A stretch of 64,000 nucleotides of DNA from Mycolicibacterium sp. (GCF_016462545.1 NZ_JAEMTA010000006.1:62001-126000); one strand, 5' to 3'. Shown: positions 1 through 8,590, numbered from the stretch's first letter. Notes: generated by a model from the letters alone, not told the origin. Numbers and translations are program-made.

Positions 1-28
1 CCCGGGGAACAGACCAGGGGTGGCAGAC

Positions 29-697
29 ATGTCCAACCACGACCTCGCCCACCGCATGGCGGACCTGGCGCGGTCCCTGCGAAAGGACCGCTCGTTGGAA
101 GCGGTCCTCGCGGGGGTGACCTCGGCAGCCGTGGAGCTCATCCCCGGCGTGGACACCGCGGGCATCCTGCTGGTGAAGCGCGGCGGCTTCGACTCGCTCG
201 CGGTCACCTCAGAATTGCCACATCACCTCGACGTTCTGCAGATGACCTTCGACGAGGGACCGTGCGTGCAGGCCGCACTGGCGGACACGGTCGTCCGTAC
301 CGACGACTTCCGTGACGAGACACGGTGGCCGCGGTACTCCCCCGCGGTGGTCGAGATCGGCGTCCTCAGTGGGATGTCGTTCAAGCTCTACACGGCCGAT
401 CGCACCGCGGGCGCGCTCAACCTCTTCGGGTTTCAGCCGCGCAGATGGGACGTCGAGGCCGAGACGGTCGGCACCGTCCTTGCGGCGCACGCGGCCGCCG
501 CCATCGTTGCCACCCAGGAGGAGCGGCAGTTGAACGCCGCCCTACTCTCCCGTGATCGCATCGGCCAGGCGAAGGGAATCATCATGGCGCGCTTCGGCGT
601 CGACAGCGTGCGGTCGTTCGAGATGTTGCGTCAGCTCAGTCAGGAGACCAACACCAAACTCGCCGACCTGGCGCAGCAGGTAATCGACACGGTGTAG
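29..697 (+). CDS. GAF-ANTAR domain RNA-binding antiterminator-type regulator
   Basis: Cytoplasmic two-domain regulator. The first ~165 residues form a GAF-like sensor domain (GVDTAGILLV, then TADRTAGALNLFGF). The C-terminal ~55 residues form an ANTAR domain (SRDRIGQAKGIIMARFGV, then RSFEMLRQLSQETNTKLADLA), the fold that binds paired hairpins in nascent RNA to prevent termination. The ATG is preferred because AGGGG lies 8 nt upstream; an in-frame GTG 9 nt earlier is possible. GAF-ANTAR proteins are common in mycobacteria; the ligand and RNA targets cannot be read from the sequence. It is followed by a hairpin and a convergent gene. Confidence 0.9.
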   Translation: MSNHDLAHRMADLARSLRKDRSLEAVLAGVTSAAVELIPGVDTAGILLVKRGGFDSLAVTSELPHHLDVLQMTFDEGPCVQAALADTVVRTDDFRDETRWPRYSPAVVEIGVLSGMSFKLYTADRTAGALNLFGFQPRRWDVEAETVGTVLAAHAAAAIVATQEERQLNAALLSRDRIGQAKGIIMARFGVDSVRSFEMLRQLSQETNTKLADLAQQVIDTV

Positions 698-702
698 CGA
701 GC

Positions 703-731
703 GGGCCCGCCTCGACGTGCGAGGCGAGCCC
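703..731. terminator. GC-rich hairpin between convergent genes
   Basis: Perfect 7-bp arms CGCCTCG/CGAGGCG around an ACGTG loop, extended by GGGC/GCCC across one mismatch. It sits in the 60-nt gap between the stop codons of two convergent genes, with no T-tract, as is usual for mycobacterial terminators. Bidirectional termination is inferred. Confidence 0.5.
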
Positions 732-757
732 GTCGCCATCCGACCGGTGACGCTGCC

Positions 758-1114
758 TTACTCCGAGGGCGGCTCGAACAATTGCAGATCGTTGCCCTCG
801 GAGTCCTTGAACGTCGCGATGCGTCCCCACGCGTGGTCGGCGACCTCGCCGATGAACTCCACACCGGCATCGGTCAGTCGCACGATCTCGTCGTACAGGG
901 TGCCGTCCGGCTGCAACGTGAGCATCGCGCCTCCGCTGCCCGAACCGTGCGTCGCCTCGCGGGCGTTGAGCCCGATCGTGACACCGTTCGCGTCCAACTC
1001 CGACCAGTCGTCGCCTTCACTCTTGATGGACAGGCCGAGAGTCTCGCCGTAGAAGCCGATCGCGCGGCCCATATCCTCCACTGGCATCCATACCGTCGCC
1101 ACACCACTTGCCAT
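758..1114 (-). CDS. VOC/glyoxalase-fold protein
   Basis: Small (118 aa) vicinal-oxygen-chelate family protein. Features are the N-terminal VWMPVEDMGRAIGFYGETLGL strand-helix unit, a central DGTLYDEIVRLTDAGVEF and a C-terminal FKDSEGNDLQLFEPP typical of glyoxalase/bleomycin-resistance proteins. The start is the ATG preceded by GGAGG at 6 nt; a longer reading adds 14 residues with no homologous character. It lies 94 nt downstream of the methyltransferase on the same strand, so cotranscription is possible. The substrate is unknown, and members range from isomerases to binding proteins. Confidence 0.85.
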   Translation of the reverse strand: MASGVATVWMPVEDMGRAIGFYGETLGLSIKSEGDDWSELDANGVTIGLNAREATHGSGSGGAMLTLQPDGTLYDEIVRLTDAGVEFIGEVADHAWGRIATFKDSEGNDLQLFEPPSE

Positions 1115-1208
1115 TGTGTCCTCCACTGCCTTTGCTCGATGGCCCCCAGCCACCACTTACCCTTCGCGGCAGCGGCTACACCCCTTCGGCGAAACCAGTG
1201 GCGGTGGC

Positions 1209-1943
1209 CTACGACGGCGCGTCGGCCAGGAAGGTGTGCACGACGTTTCGCTGCCACCCGGGCACGGTCTCGGCGTGGACCGCCGTGAAGCCGTCGGCCC
1301 GCAGCCGATCGCAGAAGGCCTTGGCGCCGTCGAAGGCGTTGACGCTGCGGCGCAGGTGGTCGTAGAGCCCAGCGTCGCCGGTCCGGACCTTGCCGAGCGG
1401 GATGATCACCCCGAAGCACACCGCGTTCCACACCGCACGCGCCACCGCCGAGTCCTTGACCGAGTATTCGTGGATCGCAAGAGTCGCACCGGGACGTAGC
1501 AGGGTCAGGAACTCCCGAAGGGTCGCATCGGGATCGTCGAGGTTGCGCAGCAGGTAGGCGGCGAAGATGCCGTCGAATGGGCCGTTGACTCCTGCCTCGG
1601 CAAGATCCTCCACGCGGCTGTGCACGAAACGCACCGACGGCGGCCAGTCCTTCGCCTTCGCTTGGGCAAGCATGCCTGCCGATGCATCCAGGGCCACGAT
1701 CTCGGCTTCCGGTGCGGCGGCAAGGAGCGCGGCCGTGGACGCGCCGGTGCCGCATCCCGCGTCGAGCAGACGCAATCCGCGGCCGCGATCGGGCAGGCGC
1801 ATCCGGCGCGCCGAGATGCGGAGATGTTCGTGGTATCCGGGGTTGGCCCCGACGAGACCGTCGTAGGCCGGCGCCCCGACGTCGAACGCTGCGGGAACCT
1901 CGCGGCGCGGCAGACCGGTGGGTCCAATCTCGGCGGCGGACAT
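1209..1943 (-). CDS. Class I SAM-dependent methyltransferase (UbiE/MenG-like)
   Basis: Soluble methyltransferase of 244 aa. Motif I is LLDAGCGTGAST near residue 60, followed by the acidic end of strand 2 (EIVALDAS) and FDGIFAAYLLRNLDDPD as motif II/III. The C-terminal part (HLRRSVNAF, then RADGFTAVHAETV) resembles UbiE/MenG methyltransferases acting on quinone or lipid substrates, but the acceptor is not predictable. The ATG overlaps the stop of an 11-codon open frame as TGATG, so translation may be coupled. It is divergent from the phosphatase gene, with ~105 nt between them. Confidence 0.85.
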   Translation of the reverse strand: MSAAEIGPTGLPRREVPAAFDVGAPAYDGLVGANPGYHEHLRISARRMRLPDRGRGLRLLDAGCGTGASTAALLAAAPEAEIVALDASAGMLAQAKAKDWPPSVRFVHSRVEDLAEAGVNGPFDGIFAAYLLRNLDDPDATLREFLTLLRPGATLAIHEYSVKDSAVARAVWNAVCFGVIIPLGKVRTGDAGLYDHLRRSVNAFDGAKAFCDRLRADGFTAVHAETVPGWQRNVVHTFLADAPS

Positions 1944-1991
1944 CAGCTCGCCTGCAACGAGGGCGTCGAGGTCATCATGCGAATGACTCTA
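1943..1991 (-). promoter_or_regulatory. Predicted leaderless promoter and 11-codon leader ORF
   Basis: A TAGAGT hexamer (TANNNT -10 type, 1986-1991) is followed after 7 nt by ATGATG, so the transcript would begin at or within a base of an ATG. That ATG opens an 11-codon frame (MMTSTPSLQAS) whose TGA overlaps the methyltransferase ATG. This arrangement fits a leaderless mRNA with a coupled leader peptide. It is a sequence prediction only. Confidence 0.35.
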
Positions 1992-2048
1992 GAGGGGCCA
2001 AACGCCCTGTCGCCGTGCGGCCGGGCGCGCTCGACATAAGCTCGTCGA

Positions 2049-3668
2049 ATGCCGCTAGTGCTCGGACCCGTCCTGCGCCACGTCGGCGAGACCACGGCCA
2101 GCATCTGGGTTCAGACGGACGCGGCGGCCACCGTCGACGTGCTCGGGTGCTCGGCGAGGACGTTCGAGGTTCAGGGGTGTCACTACGCCCTGGTTCTGGT
2201 CGAAGGTCTGGAGAAGGGGTCCATCACCGAGTACGGGGTGCGTATCGACGGTGAGCAGGTATGGCCCGCGCCCGATACCGCGTTCCCGCCGAGTGTCATC
2301 AGGACGCGCGGACGCTCACCGGACGAGGGGTTGCGCATGATCTTCGGGTCCTGTCGGTACCCGAAGACCGGCGACCAGAAGCTCGACGACAAGATCGGCC
2401 TCGACGCGCTGGACTGCTACGCCTCGCGACTACCGACGATCCCCGTGGACGAGTGGCCGGATGCCCTGATCCTGCTTGGTGACCAGGTCTACGCGGACGA
2501 GCTGACCCCCGAATCGCGTCGCCATCTCGCCGGCCGCCGCTCCGTGGGACAACGTCCACCCGACGAGGTGGTGAGCTTCACCGAATATGAAGGCCTGTAC
2601 CGGCATACCTGGGGTGATCCCGAGATTCGATGGATTCTCTCCACCGTGCCCACCGCGATGATCTTCGACGATCACGACATCAGGGACGACTGGAACACCT
2701 CGGCAGCGTGGCGCAAGGCCGTCAACGAGAAGCCGTGGTGGCGGGATCGGATCCGGGCGGGTCTCGCGTCGTACTGGGTCTATCAGCATCTCGGCAACCT
2801 CAGCCCCGCCGAGCTGCAGGACGACGAGGACTACCAGAAGGTGCTCGCGACCGAGGACGACGCCTGGCCGCACCTGAGCGATCTGGCCGATCGGGCCGAC
2901 GCCGAGGTCGACGGAGACAAGGGACTGCGGTTCAGCTATCGATGGGACCTCGGACGAAGCCGGCTCATCATGGTCGATTCGCGCAACGCCCGCATTCTGG
3001 ATTCGGGGAACCGCAAGATGTTGGGCGATCGCGAATTCGGGTGGTTGGAGAGTCAGGTCAACGACGGACTCGCCGAAGTCGACCACCTGATTCTCGGTTC
3101 GTCACTACCGTGGCTGCTCCCACCGGTCATCGGCGACCTGCAGATGGTGAACGAACGCGCCGCCGAGCGTCCGGGAGCCCGCGGTCGACTTGCCGAGAAG
3201 GTGCGTCAGACAGTCGACTTCGAGCACTGGGCCGCCTTCACGGAATCGTTCCTGAGACTGAGCCGCCTCATCGTCGACGCCGCCTCTCGCGGAAGCGACG
3301 GGCCGACAACCGTTTCCGTTCTCTCAGGGGACGTGCACCACAGCTACGCCGCCCGCGCCCAGATGCACGACGCCACGGCCCGGGTGCATCAATTGGTCTG
3401 TTCCCCCGTGCACAACTACGTGCCGATCTTCGTGAAGCCGGTGTTCAAGCTCGGGTGGTCCAACCGACTCGCCAAGGTCAGCCGGCGATGGGCGGCTAGG
3501 CACGACGCTCCCCCGCTGCCGCTGGCGTGGGAGAACGTCGGCGGCCCCCTCTTCGGGAACACCATTGCCACCCTGCACACGGCAGGCCTCGCCGCCGAGG
3601 TCTCGTTCGAACAGCCGAGTAGTTCCACGGACCTACGGGAAGCCGCCCGGATCTCGCTGACCGACTAG
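2049..3668 (+). CDS. PhoD-like alkaline phosphatase/metallophosphoesterase
   Basis: 539-aa member of the PhoD-like metallophosphatase family. Metal-binding landmarks occur in order: FGSCRYPKTGD, LLGDQVYADE, IFDDHDIRDDWN and, near the C terminus, VLSGDVHHSYAARAQ. An N-terminal ~90-residue beta domain (LRHVGETTASIWVQTDA) precedes the catalytic domain, as in the family. No signal peptide or Tat motif is visible, so a cytoplasmic location is likely, unlike secreted Bacillus PhoD. Probable activity is hydrolysis of phosphate mono- or diesters; the substrate is unknown. No good Shine-Dalgarno site is seen before the ATG. Confidence 0.88.
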   Translation: MPLVLGPVLRHVGETTASIWVQTDAAATVDVLGCSARTFEVQGCHYALVLVEGLEKGSITEYGVRIDGEQVWPAPDTAFPPSVIRTRGRSPDEGLRMIFGSCRYPKTGDQKLDDKIGLDALDCYASRLPTIPVDEWPDALILLGDQVYADELTPESRRHLAGRRSVGQRPPDEVVSFTEYEGLYRHTWGDPEIRWILSTVPTAMIFDDHDIRDDWNTSAAWRKAVNEKPWWRDRIRAGLASYWVYQHLGNLSPAELQDDEDYQKVLATEDDAWPHLSDLADRADAEVDGDKGLRFSYRWDLGRSRLIMVDSRNARILDSGNRKMLGDREFGWLESQVNDGLAEVDHLILGSSLPWLLPPVIGDLQMVNERAAERPGARGRLAEKVRQTVDFEHWAAFTESFLRLSRLIVDAASRGSDGPTTVSVLSGDVHHSYAARAQMHDATARVHQLVCSPVHNYVPIFVKPVFKLGWSNRLAKVSRRWAARHDAPPLPLAWENVGGPLFGNTIATLHTAGLAAEVSFEQPSSSTDLREAARISLTD

Positions 3669-3800
3669 GCGCACCCGCTGCGCGCCGTAGCCGTAGCGTG
3701 ATGAATCCTTGACCGAATTGCTAAGGCGCACCGGCATATCGAACGGGCACCGTACCCCTACGATCGAATTGACAACCATGTAATTTAGGGATCGGGAGCC

Positions 3801-4640
3801 ATGCATCAGGCCTTTCGGTGTGTTCTGACGATGATCGGGGTCACCACACTCGTGGCGACGACACCCGCGGCCGCCAGCATGGCAGCGGCCAGCCAGCCCC
3901 CTGCGCCATACATCGCGTCGGTGTTGCCGACGCGAGGCGAAGTGGTGGGCGTGGCGCATCCCGTCATCGTCAACTTCCGCGCACCCGTCACCGACCGGCA
4001 AGCGGCCGAACGCTCGGTGGACCTCGTGACCTCACCGCCGATGACGGGCACGTTCGAGTGGCTGAGCAACGACGCCATGCAGTGGGTCCCCGACCGGTTC
4101 TGGCCGGCACACAGCACGATCGCCCTGTCAATGGGTGGATTCTCGACCGAATTCGCCACGGGCCCAGAGGTCGTCGGCGTCGCCAACATCTCCGAGCATA
4201 CGTTCACCGTGAGCATCGACGGCATCGATTCCGGACCGCCGTCGACACTTCCATCGCCGCATCATCGGCCCCATTGGGGCGAACCGGGCGTGTTCCCGGC
4301 CTCGATGGGTCGGCCCGAGTACCCCACGCCCGTCGGCATGTACACCGTCCTGGGCAAGGAACGTTCGGTGCTGATGGATTCGAGCAGTGTCGGCATCCCC
4401 GTCGACGCTCCAGACGGCTACCGGATGGACGTCGACTTCGCCGTCCGCATCACCAGTCGCGGACTCTTCGTGCATTCAGCCCCCTGGGCCGTCAACTCAC
4501 TCGGGTACGACAACGTCAGCCACGGCTGCATCAGCCTCAGTCCCGAGGATGCGGAGTGGTACTTCAACACGGTCAACGTGGGCGACCCAGTGATCGTGCA
4601 GGAGAACAGCATCGAGGTTCCGCGTCCCATCTCGCGCTGA
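3801..4640 (+). CDS. L,D-transpeptidase (YkuD domain), secreted
   Basis: Cell-wall enzyme that would form 3-3 cross-links in peptidoglycan. The order is a signal peptide (~1-31, hydrophobic core then AAAS), one Ig-like domain (~35-140, PYIASVLPTRGEVVGVAHPVIVNF) and a YkuD catalytic domain. The catalytic signature is H225 followed by S240-H241-G242-C243, with C243 the nucleophile; the usual Asn/Arg after SHGCx is Ser here. There is no lipobox, so it is likely released or membrane-anchored rather than a lipoprotein. With one Ig domain and 279 aa it is closest in plan to LdtMt1 rather than LdtMt2. The start is supported by GGGAG just upstream; a TAATTT -10-like hexamer lies at 3781-3786. Confidence 0.92.
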   Translation: MHQAFRCVLTMIGVTTLVATTPAAASMAAASQPPAPYIASVLPTRGEVVGVAHPVIVNFRAPVTDRQAAERSVDLVTSPPMTGTFEWLSNDAMQWVPDRFWPAHSTIALSMGGFSTEFATGPEVVGVANISEHTFTVSIDGIDSGPPSTLPSPHHRPHWGEPGVFPASMGRPEYPTPVGMYTVLGKERSVLMDSSSVGIPVDAPDGYRMDVDFAVRITSRGLFVHSAPWAVNSLGYDNVSHGCISLSPEDAEWYFNTVNVGDPVIVQENSIEVPRPISR

Positions 4641-4855
4641 CGCGGGATCGCCTGCCAACGAATGACCGCTTGGCCATGGCTATCGCGCAACCCCACGTCG
4701 ACGACTGAGCGCCCGCCACGTCTCCGGCCGGCCGCGCTCATTCGCCAGTCGGGATGCGCGTAGACCGCACCACCGCCGGCCCCCGCCAAGACCGTTGCAT
4801 CGCAGGGCTTTCGGACATCGGCGCGCGTTGAACTCAACGGCTTTCCCACGACGAA

Positions 4856-4901
4856 GAGGCCGGCGATCGGGGTGTGATGGCCACCCTCGATCACCGGCCT
4901 C
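4856..4901. terminator. Long interrupted hairpin between convergent genes
   Basis: GAGGCCGG pairs with CCGGCCTC, then GATCG with CGATC and GGTG with CACC inside, leaving a TGATGGC loop. This lies within the 300-nt gap between the L,D-transpeptidase and the convergent repeat protein. A second small hairpin (GGGCG/CGCCC) follows directly. It is the best terminator candidate for both genes. I see nothing else gene-like in that gap. Confidence 0.55.
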
Positions 4902-4940
4902 CGTCGGGCGTCGTCGCCCAGTGGACCTAGCCCAGCGGAA

Positions 4941-5534
4941 CTAGCTGGGACCCCTGACCGCCGGACCCGGCAGGATCGGCTGGCCCGCGACGGGTCCTCC
5001 GCTCGGCGCCGGTTCGATCGGGTCACCCTTGCCGCCGTACCCACCAGCCATGTCGACCAGCGGGGCGCCCACGGGAAGTGGAGCGGCCGCGGGGATCGGG
5101 GCAGCGATCGGCACGGGGGCACCTAAGGGAAGCGGAGCACCCACCGGGAGCGGAGCACCGACGGGCACGGGCGCCCCCACCGGCAGCGGAGCGGCGACCG
5201 GCACCGGGGCGGCGACGGGCACCGGGCCCGGCAGGGCCATCGGAACGCCCGCCGCCATGTCGGAAATTGGTGCGCCCGTTGGACCACACGCCTCCGCTCC
5301 GGGGGCCGCACCGGCCGCTCCGGCGGCACCGGCAGCGCCACCTGCCGCGGGGACACCGCCGGGGCCTGCGATCCCGCCTGCCGCGGCGACCTCGCCCGCC
5401 GACGTCTGGAGGCACTCGTAGCCGCCAGTCTTGAGTGGGGCTGCCGAGACGGCCGGGCTCAATGCCATGGCGACCCCGCACAACCCGGCAACGGCACCGA
5501 CTAAACCGATGTTGACTCGATCACTGATCGCCAT
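4941..5534 (-). CDS. Secreted Pro/Ala/Gly-rich hexapeptide-repeat protein
   Basis: 197-aa exported protein of unknown function. It has an N-terminal signal peptide (VGAVAGLCGVAMALSPAVSAAP), a short Cys-containing segment (GGYECLQTSAG), an Ala/Gly-rich tract, a second Cys, then nine tandem PxPVGAP-like hexads and a Gly/Pro-rich tail. Two Cys outside the signal could form a disulfide. The second Met is chosen because AAGGAG lies 9 nt upstream; the upstream ATG adds 6 residues. Similar low-complexity secreted proteins occur in mycobacteria, but no function is assigned. Convergent with the L,D-transpeptidase. Confidence 0.75.
   Translation of the reverse strand: MAISDRVNIGLVGAVAGLCGVAMALSPAVSAAPLKTGGYECLQTSAGEVAAAGGIAGPGGVPAAGGAAGAAGAAGAAPGAEACGPTGAPISDMAAGVPMALPGPVPVAAPVPVAAPLPVGAPVPVGAPLPVGAPLPLGAPVPIAAPIPAAAPLPVGAPLVDMAGGYGGKGDPIEPAPSGGPVAGQPILPGPAVRGPS
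5061..5222 (-). repeat. Nine 18-bp tandem repeats encoding (V/L)PV(G/A)AP hexads
   Basis: Nine consecutive six-residue units: VPVAAP twice, LPVGAP, VPVGAP, LPVGAP, LPLGAP, VPIAAP, IPAAAP, LPVGAP. The Pro at positions 2 and 6 is invariant. At DNA level this is a degenerate 18-bp tandem array, a plausible site of copy-number variation. A rod-like proline-rich surface segment is inferred. Confidence 0.85.
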
Positions 5535-6193
5535 CGACGTGGACTCCTTCATTCGTTTTCAGACACTCGTCAATTCATGTACTGCAGCTAAACGTCGTGC
5601 CGTACCGAAGCCGCTGCTCGACGATCGTGTCAATTATCTGCGGGAGAAACCGTTCCACGCCACGGCAACACCGCGTCGTTTCCAAACGGTGACGTGCGGG
5701 GAGGTTTGTACCTGAGCCAATTGCCGTCGCCGAGGTTACGACGTCGATCGACCTGGAGCCGAAGCGGAGCCAAGATTGCCGATCATCATGCCGATGAGCT
5801 GCGGCGTTGCACTCGCACCGTCCTGGCGAATCCATCAGGGGGGACGACGAAGGCGGGTTCGCAGACGCACGAACGGCCGCCGGGAGTTTCCGCGCGACCC
5901 CGAGCGGACGCCTTTTTCTCAGCAATGACAATGCAGACACGGTCAAACTCCGCGCTCGTCAATGCCCGGGCGCAGCACCCTCGGCGCGAAGAAACTCAGC
6001 ACAGTTCATTGAAGATGATGAACGGCGTGGAATGCATTGCCGGTTCGAGTTGTTGCGAATTCGAAATACGAGGACGGAATCGACGCCACGACAGGATCGG
6101 TTCTGGTCGGCTCGGAAGCACTCCGTGTGTGCCTACCTCACCGTCCCCACGGACTCGCTGATGCACTCGCACTGGCCGGGCGTCGCTCGTGGG
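5535..6193. other. Long intergenic region, no supported gene
   Basis: About 660 nt with visibly lower GC than its neighbours. Open frames exist on both strands, but they have no recognisable motif and poor mycobacterial codon character. It should contain the promoter of the repeat-protein gene. No RNA gene or clear repeat was recognised. Confidence 0.6.
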
Positions 6194-7183
6194 TCACGCC
6201 CGCCGAGGCTGGCAGAGCCAGTGAGCGATGTCGGTCACGACGGCTTCATCGAGGTGTTGTGCCGGTTCATAATCGGCGGGCGTGGACGGTCCGGCGCCGG
6301 GGAAGAACAAGTGGTCATCCGCATCATGAATGCGGATGGTGACGTCGCGGAGATGAGCGAGGCCGGACTGCCATCCGACAAGGTCGTCGGCGACAGTCAC
6401 CTGGTAGTCGCGGCCGCCCTGCACGATGAGCATCGGCTTGTCCAGCTGCGCAGCCAGCGCCACGGCGTCGTAGCTCAGTAGATCGAACCAGTACGGGGCG
6501 GGGATGCCCAGCGGCAACAGGTGGGATGGCGTAGCCGTGGAGAAGGCCGGGCTGTCGATCAGCGCGGACTGCCGGGTGATCATGTGAACGGTCGGTTCGT
6601 CGTCGACGTCCGCCCCAGGCTCGCGAAGCGCTGCGAGATAACGAAACTGGCGCACCACCGCGTGGTGCAGCGGTTGTGTGGCACCGGCCAGCACGATCAG
6701 CCCGGCGACGGTCGGTTCCGCGACCGCGATACGTGGGGCCACGGTGCCGCCCTGGCTGTGACCGAGCACGAAGACTCGCTCGGCGTCGACCGATGGGTGT
6801 TCGCGCAGGAGTCGGACCGCCGCGACCGCGGGCCGCACGTATTCGTCCACGACGGTGAAGTCGGTGAGATCCAGTGTGTCGCGATGGGTGTAGGTGACCT
6901 TGTCGAAGCGCAGCAACGCGATTCCCCGGCTCGCGAGACCCCACGCGAGATCCTTCAATACCTTGTTGCGACCCATCGTCGCGTCCCGGTCAGCGGGGCC
7001 TGAGCCGGCGAGCAGAACGACGGCAGGCAGTGGTCGTGGCGACTCCGGCAGGCTCAGTGTTCCCGGTGTCGTCAGCTCGTCGCAGTCAACCGTAACCTCG
7101 TGGTCGGTGAAGGTGGCGGGGTCGACGTAGGGCGGTGGTTGCCAGGGTTGCACCGGCTCGGCCGCCCTGTCACGAGGACACAC
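6194..7183 (-). CDS. Alpha/beta hydrolase (dienelactone hydrolase/acylpeptidase-like)
   Basis: 329-aa serine hydrolase. The oxyanion region is VVLLAGSGPADRDATMG, the nucleophile elbow is VLGHSQGGTVAP, the acid lies in IVQGGRDYQVT and the His in DADDHLFFPG. The N-terminal ~45 residues contain a short beta domain (VTVDCDELTTPGTLSLP), as in hydrolases related to dienelactone hydrolase and BAAT-like enzymes. It starts 18 nt after the SGNH hydrolase stop on the same strand, so the two are probably cotranscribed. The GTG start has no obvious Shine-Dalgarno, and a start ~10 codons further in is possible. Substrate unknown. Confidence 0.85.
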   Translation of the reverse strand: MCPRDRAAEPVQPWQPPPYVDPATFTDHEVTVDCDELTTPGTLSLPESPRPLPAVVLLAGSGPADRDATMGRNKVLKDLAWGLASRGIALLRFDKVTYTHRDTLDLTDFTVVDEYVRPAVAAVRLLREHPSVDAERVFVLGHSQGGTVAPRIAVAEPTVAGLIVLAGATQPLHHAVVRQFRYLAALREPGADVDDEPTVHMITRQSALIDSPAFSTATPSHLLPLGIPAPYWFDLLSYDAVALAAQLDKPMLIVQGGRDYQVTVADDLVGWQSGLAHLRDVTIRIHDADDHLFFPGAGPSTPADYEPAQHLDEAVVTDIAHWLCQPRRA

Positions 7184-7201
7184 TCGGACACTGCGGCACA
7201 G

Positions 7202-8428
7202 TCAAGACGAGGGGGTCTCGAGTCTTGGATCTAGAGGCGCGTCTGCCGAGAACGCCAGGCGAGCGAAGCGCTCGCCAATGATGCGGTGGGTGGCTGCGTC
7301 GGGGTGAAGGTTGTCGGGCAGCGGGTTGTCGGCGACGTCGTTGGCCCCGTAGAGATCCCGACCGTCGAGGTAGGACAGGTGCGGGTCGTTCGCGACCCGC
7401 ACGGCCATGATCTCGGCAAGCTGGTCGCGGATCACCGACAGTGTCAGTATTCCGCGCTTCACCTCTGTGGGGTCGCCGGTGGCGATGAACCGAATCTCCT
7501 TGGCGGCGAGGGCCGTCGTGTCGAAAGTGCCAGGACCGGGGGTGTTTTCGTGGATCGGGCAGTACAGCGGACCGACGACGAGCAACCGGGTCTCTGGGTG
7601 TCCGTCGCGCACCGTGTCCAAGAATCCGTGCACGGCGGGGCCGAACGCACGCAACCGCATTACATCGGCATTGACGAGGTTGATGCCGATCTTGATGCTG
7701 ATCACGTCGGCAGGTGTGTCGCGCATGGTGCGGGCGGTGAATGGGTCGAGCATCGCACTACCCGCCAAGCCGAGGTTGATCAGTTCAACCCCGGCGAGCG
7801 CAGCAGCCAATGCAGGCCACGTCGTGCTGGGGCTGGCAGCGTTGGACCCCTGGCTGATCGAGCTACCGTGATGCAGCCACACCCTTCGGCCGGAGTTCGG
7901 TGAGCGCGTGATCGCCGCATCGGTACGCATGGCGACGACCTCGGTGCGCTCGTAGTGCGGCAGCCAGATCTCGACGTCCTTGTCCCGTGCGGGCAGTGCG
8001 GTAAACCGCATGGTGGCAACCGAACCGCGCACGATCTCGCTGTGCCCCGTGGTGGGGTCGATTCGCACCACGTTGCCACCGGTGGTCGCCATCTGCTGCG
8101 TGAGGCGACCGTCGACGAGCAGGTCGACTACCCCGTCGGGGCGATCCGGGACGCCCAGCAGAATCGTCCGCGTCCGCAGAAGATCGAGCTCCACCGCTGT
8201 GGCTCGAGTGCGGAACACCATGCGCACACCGGCGGGTTGGGCCTCCACTGCGATGAGTTGGGGGTCGGCACACTGCGCACGAGCGCTAGCCGGGAGCCGA
8301 TGGGGCAACCACCCCCGCTCGGTCCGCTCCAGCTCGGCCAGTCCACGGAAGAGATCGATCGCGATGGCGTGGCTTCTCGTGTGATCTGACTGCCGGCGCT
8401 GATTCCACCCGCGCTCCGTCATGCTCAC
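7202..8428 (-). CDS. SGNH/GDSL-family hydrolase
   Basis: 408-aa esterase-type protein with an N-terminal beta-sandwich-like domain (~1-180) and a C-terminal SGNH domain. SGNH blocks are visible: block I in VWLHHGSSISQGS (catalytic Ser), block II Gly in INLGLAGSAM, block III Asn in IKIGINLVN, and the Asp/His pair in DNLHPDAATH. The domain plan resembles two-domain carbohydrate-ester or lipid esterases. The GTG start is followed two codons later by ATG; either may be used. No signal peptide is seen. It probably heads a two-gene unit with the downstream alpha/beta hydrolase. Confidence 0.88.
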   Translation of the reverse strand: MSMTERGWNQRRQSDHTRSHAIAIDLFRGLAELERTERGWLPHRLPASARAQCADPQLIAVEAQPAGVRMVFRTRATAVELDLLRTRTILLGVPDRPDGVVDLLVDGRLTQQMATTGGNVVRIDPTTGHSEIVRGSVATMRFTALPARDKDVEIWLPHYERTEVVAMRTDAAITRSPNSGRRVWLHHGSSISQGSNAASPSTTWPALAAALAGVELINLGLAGSAMLDPFTARTMRDTPADVISIKIGINLVNADVMRLRAFGPAVHGFLDTVRDGHPETRLLVVGPLYCPIHENTPGPGTFDTTALAAKEIRFIATGDPTEVKRGILTLSVIRDQLAEIMAVRVANDPHLSYLDGRDLYGANDVADNPLPDNLHPDAATHRIIGERFARLAFSADAPLDPRLETPSS

Positions 8429-8545
8429 CAGCTTCGCAGACCCGACCGCGCAGGCTTGAACCCCATGTTCGCCTGGGGCCGACGGTCCACATGTCGAAGT
8501 GACCGCCCAGCGGCGTCAGAAATGGACTTCGAACTGGATTTTTCC

Positions 8546-8590
8546 TGGTGGTCCAGGCTGGTATCGAACCAGCGACCTTCCGCGTGAGCA
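8546..8590 (-). pseudogene. 3' half of a tRNA (T-arm, acceptor strand, CCA), possible att remnant
   Basis: On the minus strand a perfect T-arm (GCTGG-TTCGATA-CCAGC) is followed by a 7-nt acceptor 3' strand CTGGACC, a discriminator A and an encoded CCA. Upstream, CGCGGAAGGTC fits the 3' anticodon stem and variable loop. No complementary GGTCCAG 5' acceptor strand, D-arm or full anticodon arm exists in the next 120 nt, so the gene is truncated near the anticodon loop. Such 3' halves are typical of attachment sites left by integrases. The isotype cannot be assigned. Confidence 0.6.

Noticed and set aside
3769..3774. Perfect TTGACA as a -35 for the L,D-transpeptidase
   Set aside because: The only good -10 (TAATTT) lies 6 nt downstream, far too close for a paired promoter.
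5575..5946. Possible small gene on the minus strand in the long intergenic region
   Set aside because: Unremarkable composition, no ribosome site, no recognisable domain; overlapping frames on the other strand are equally weak.
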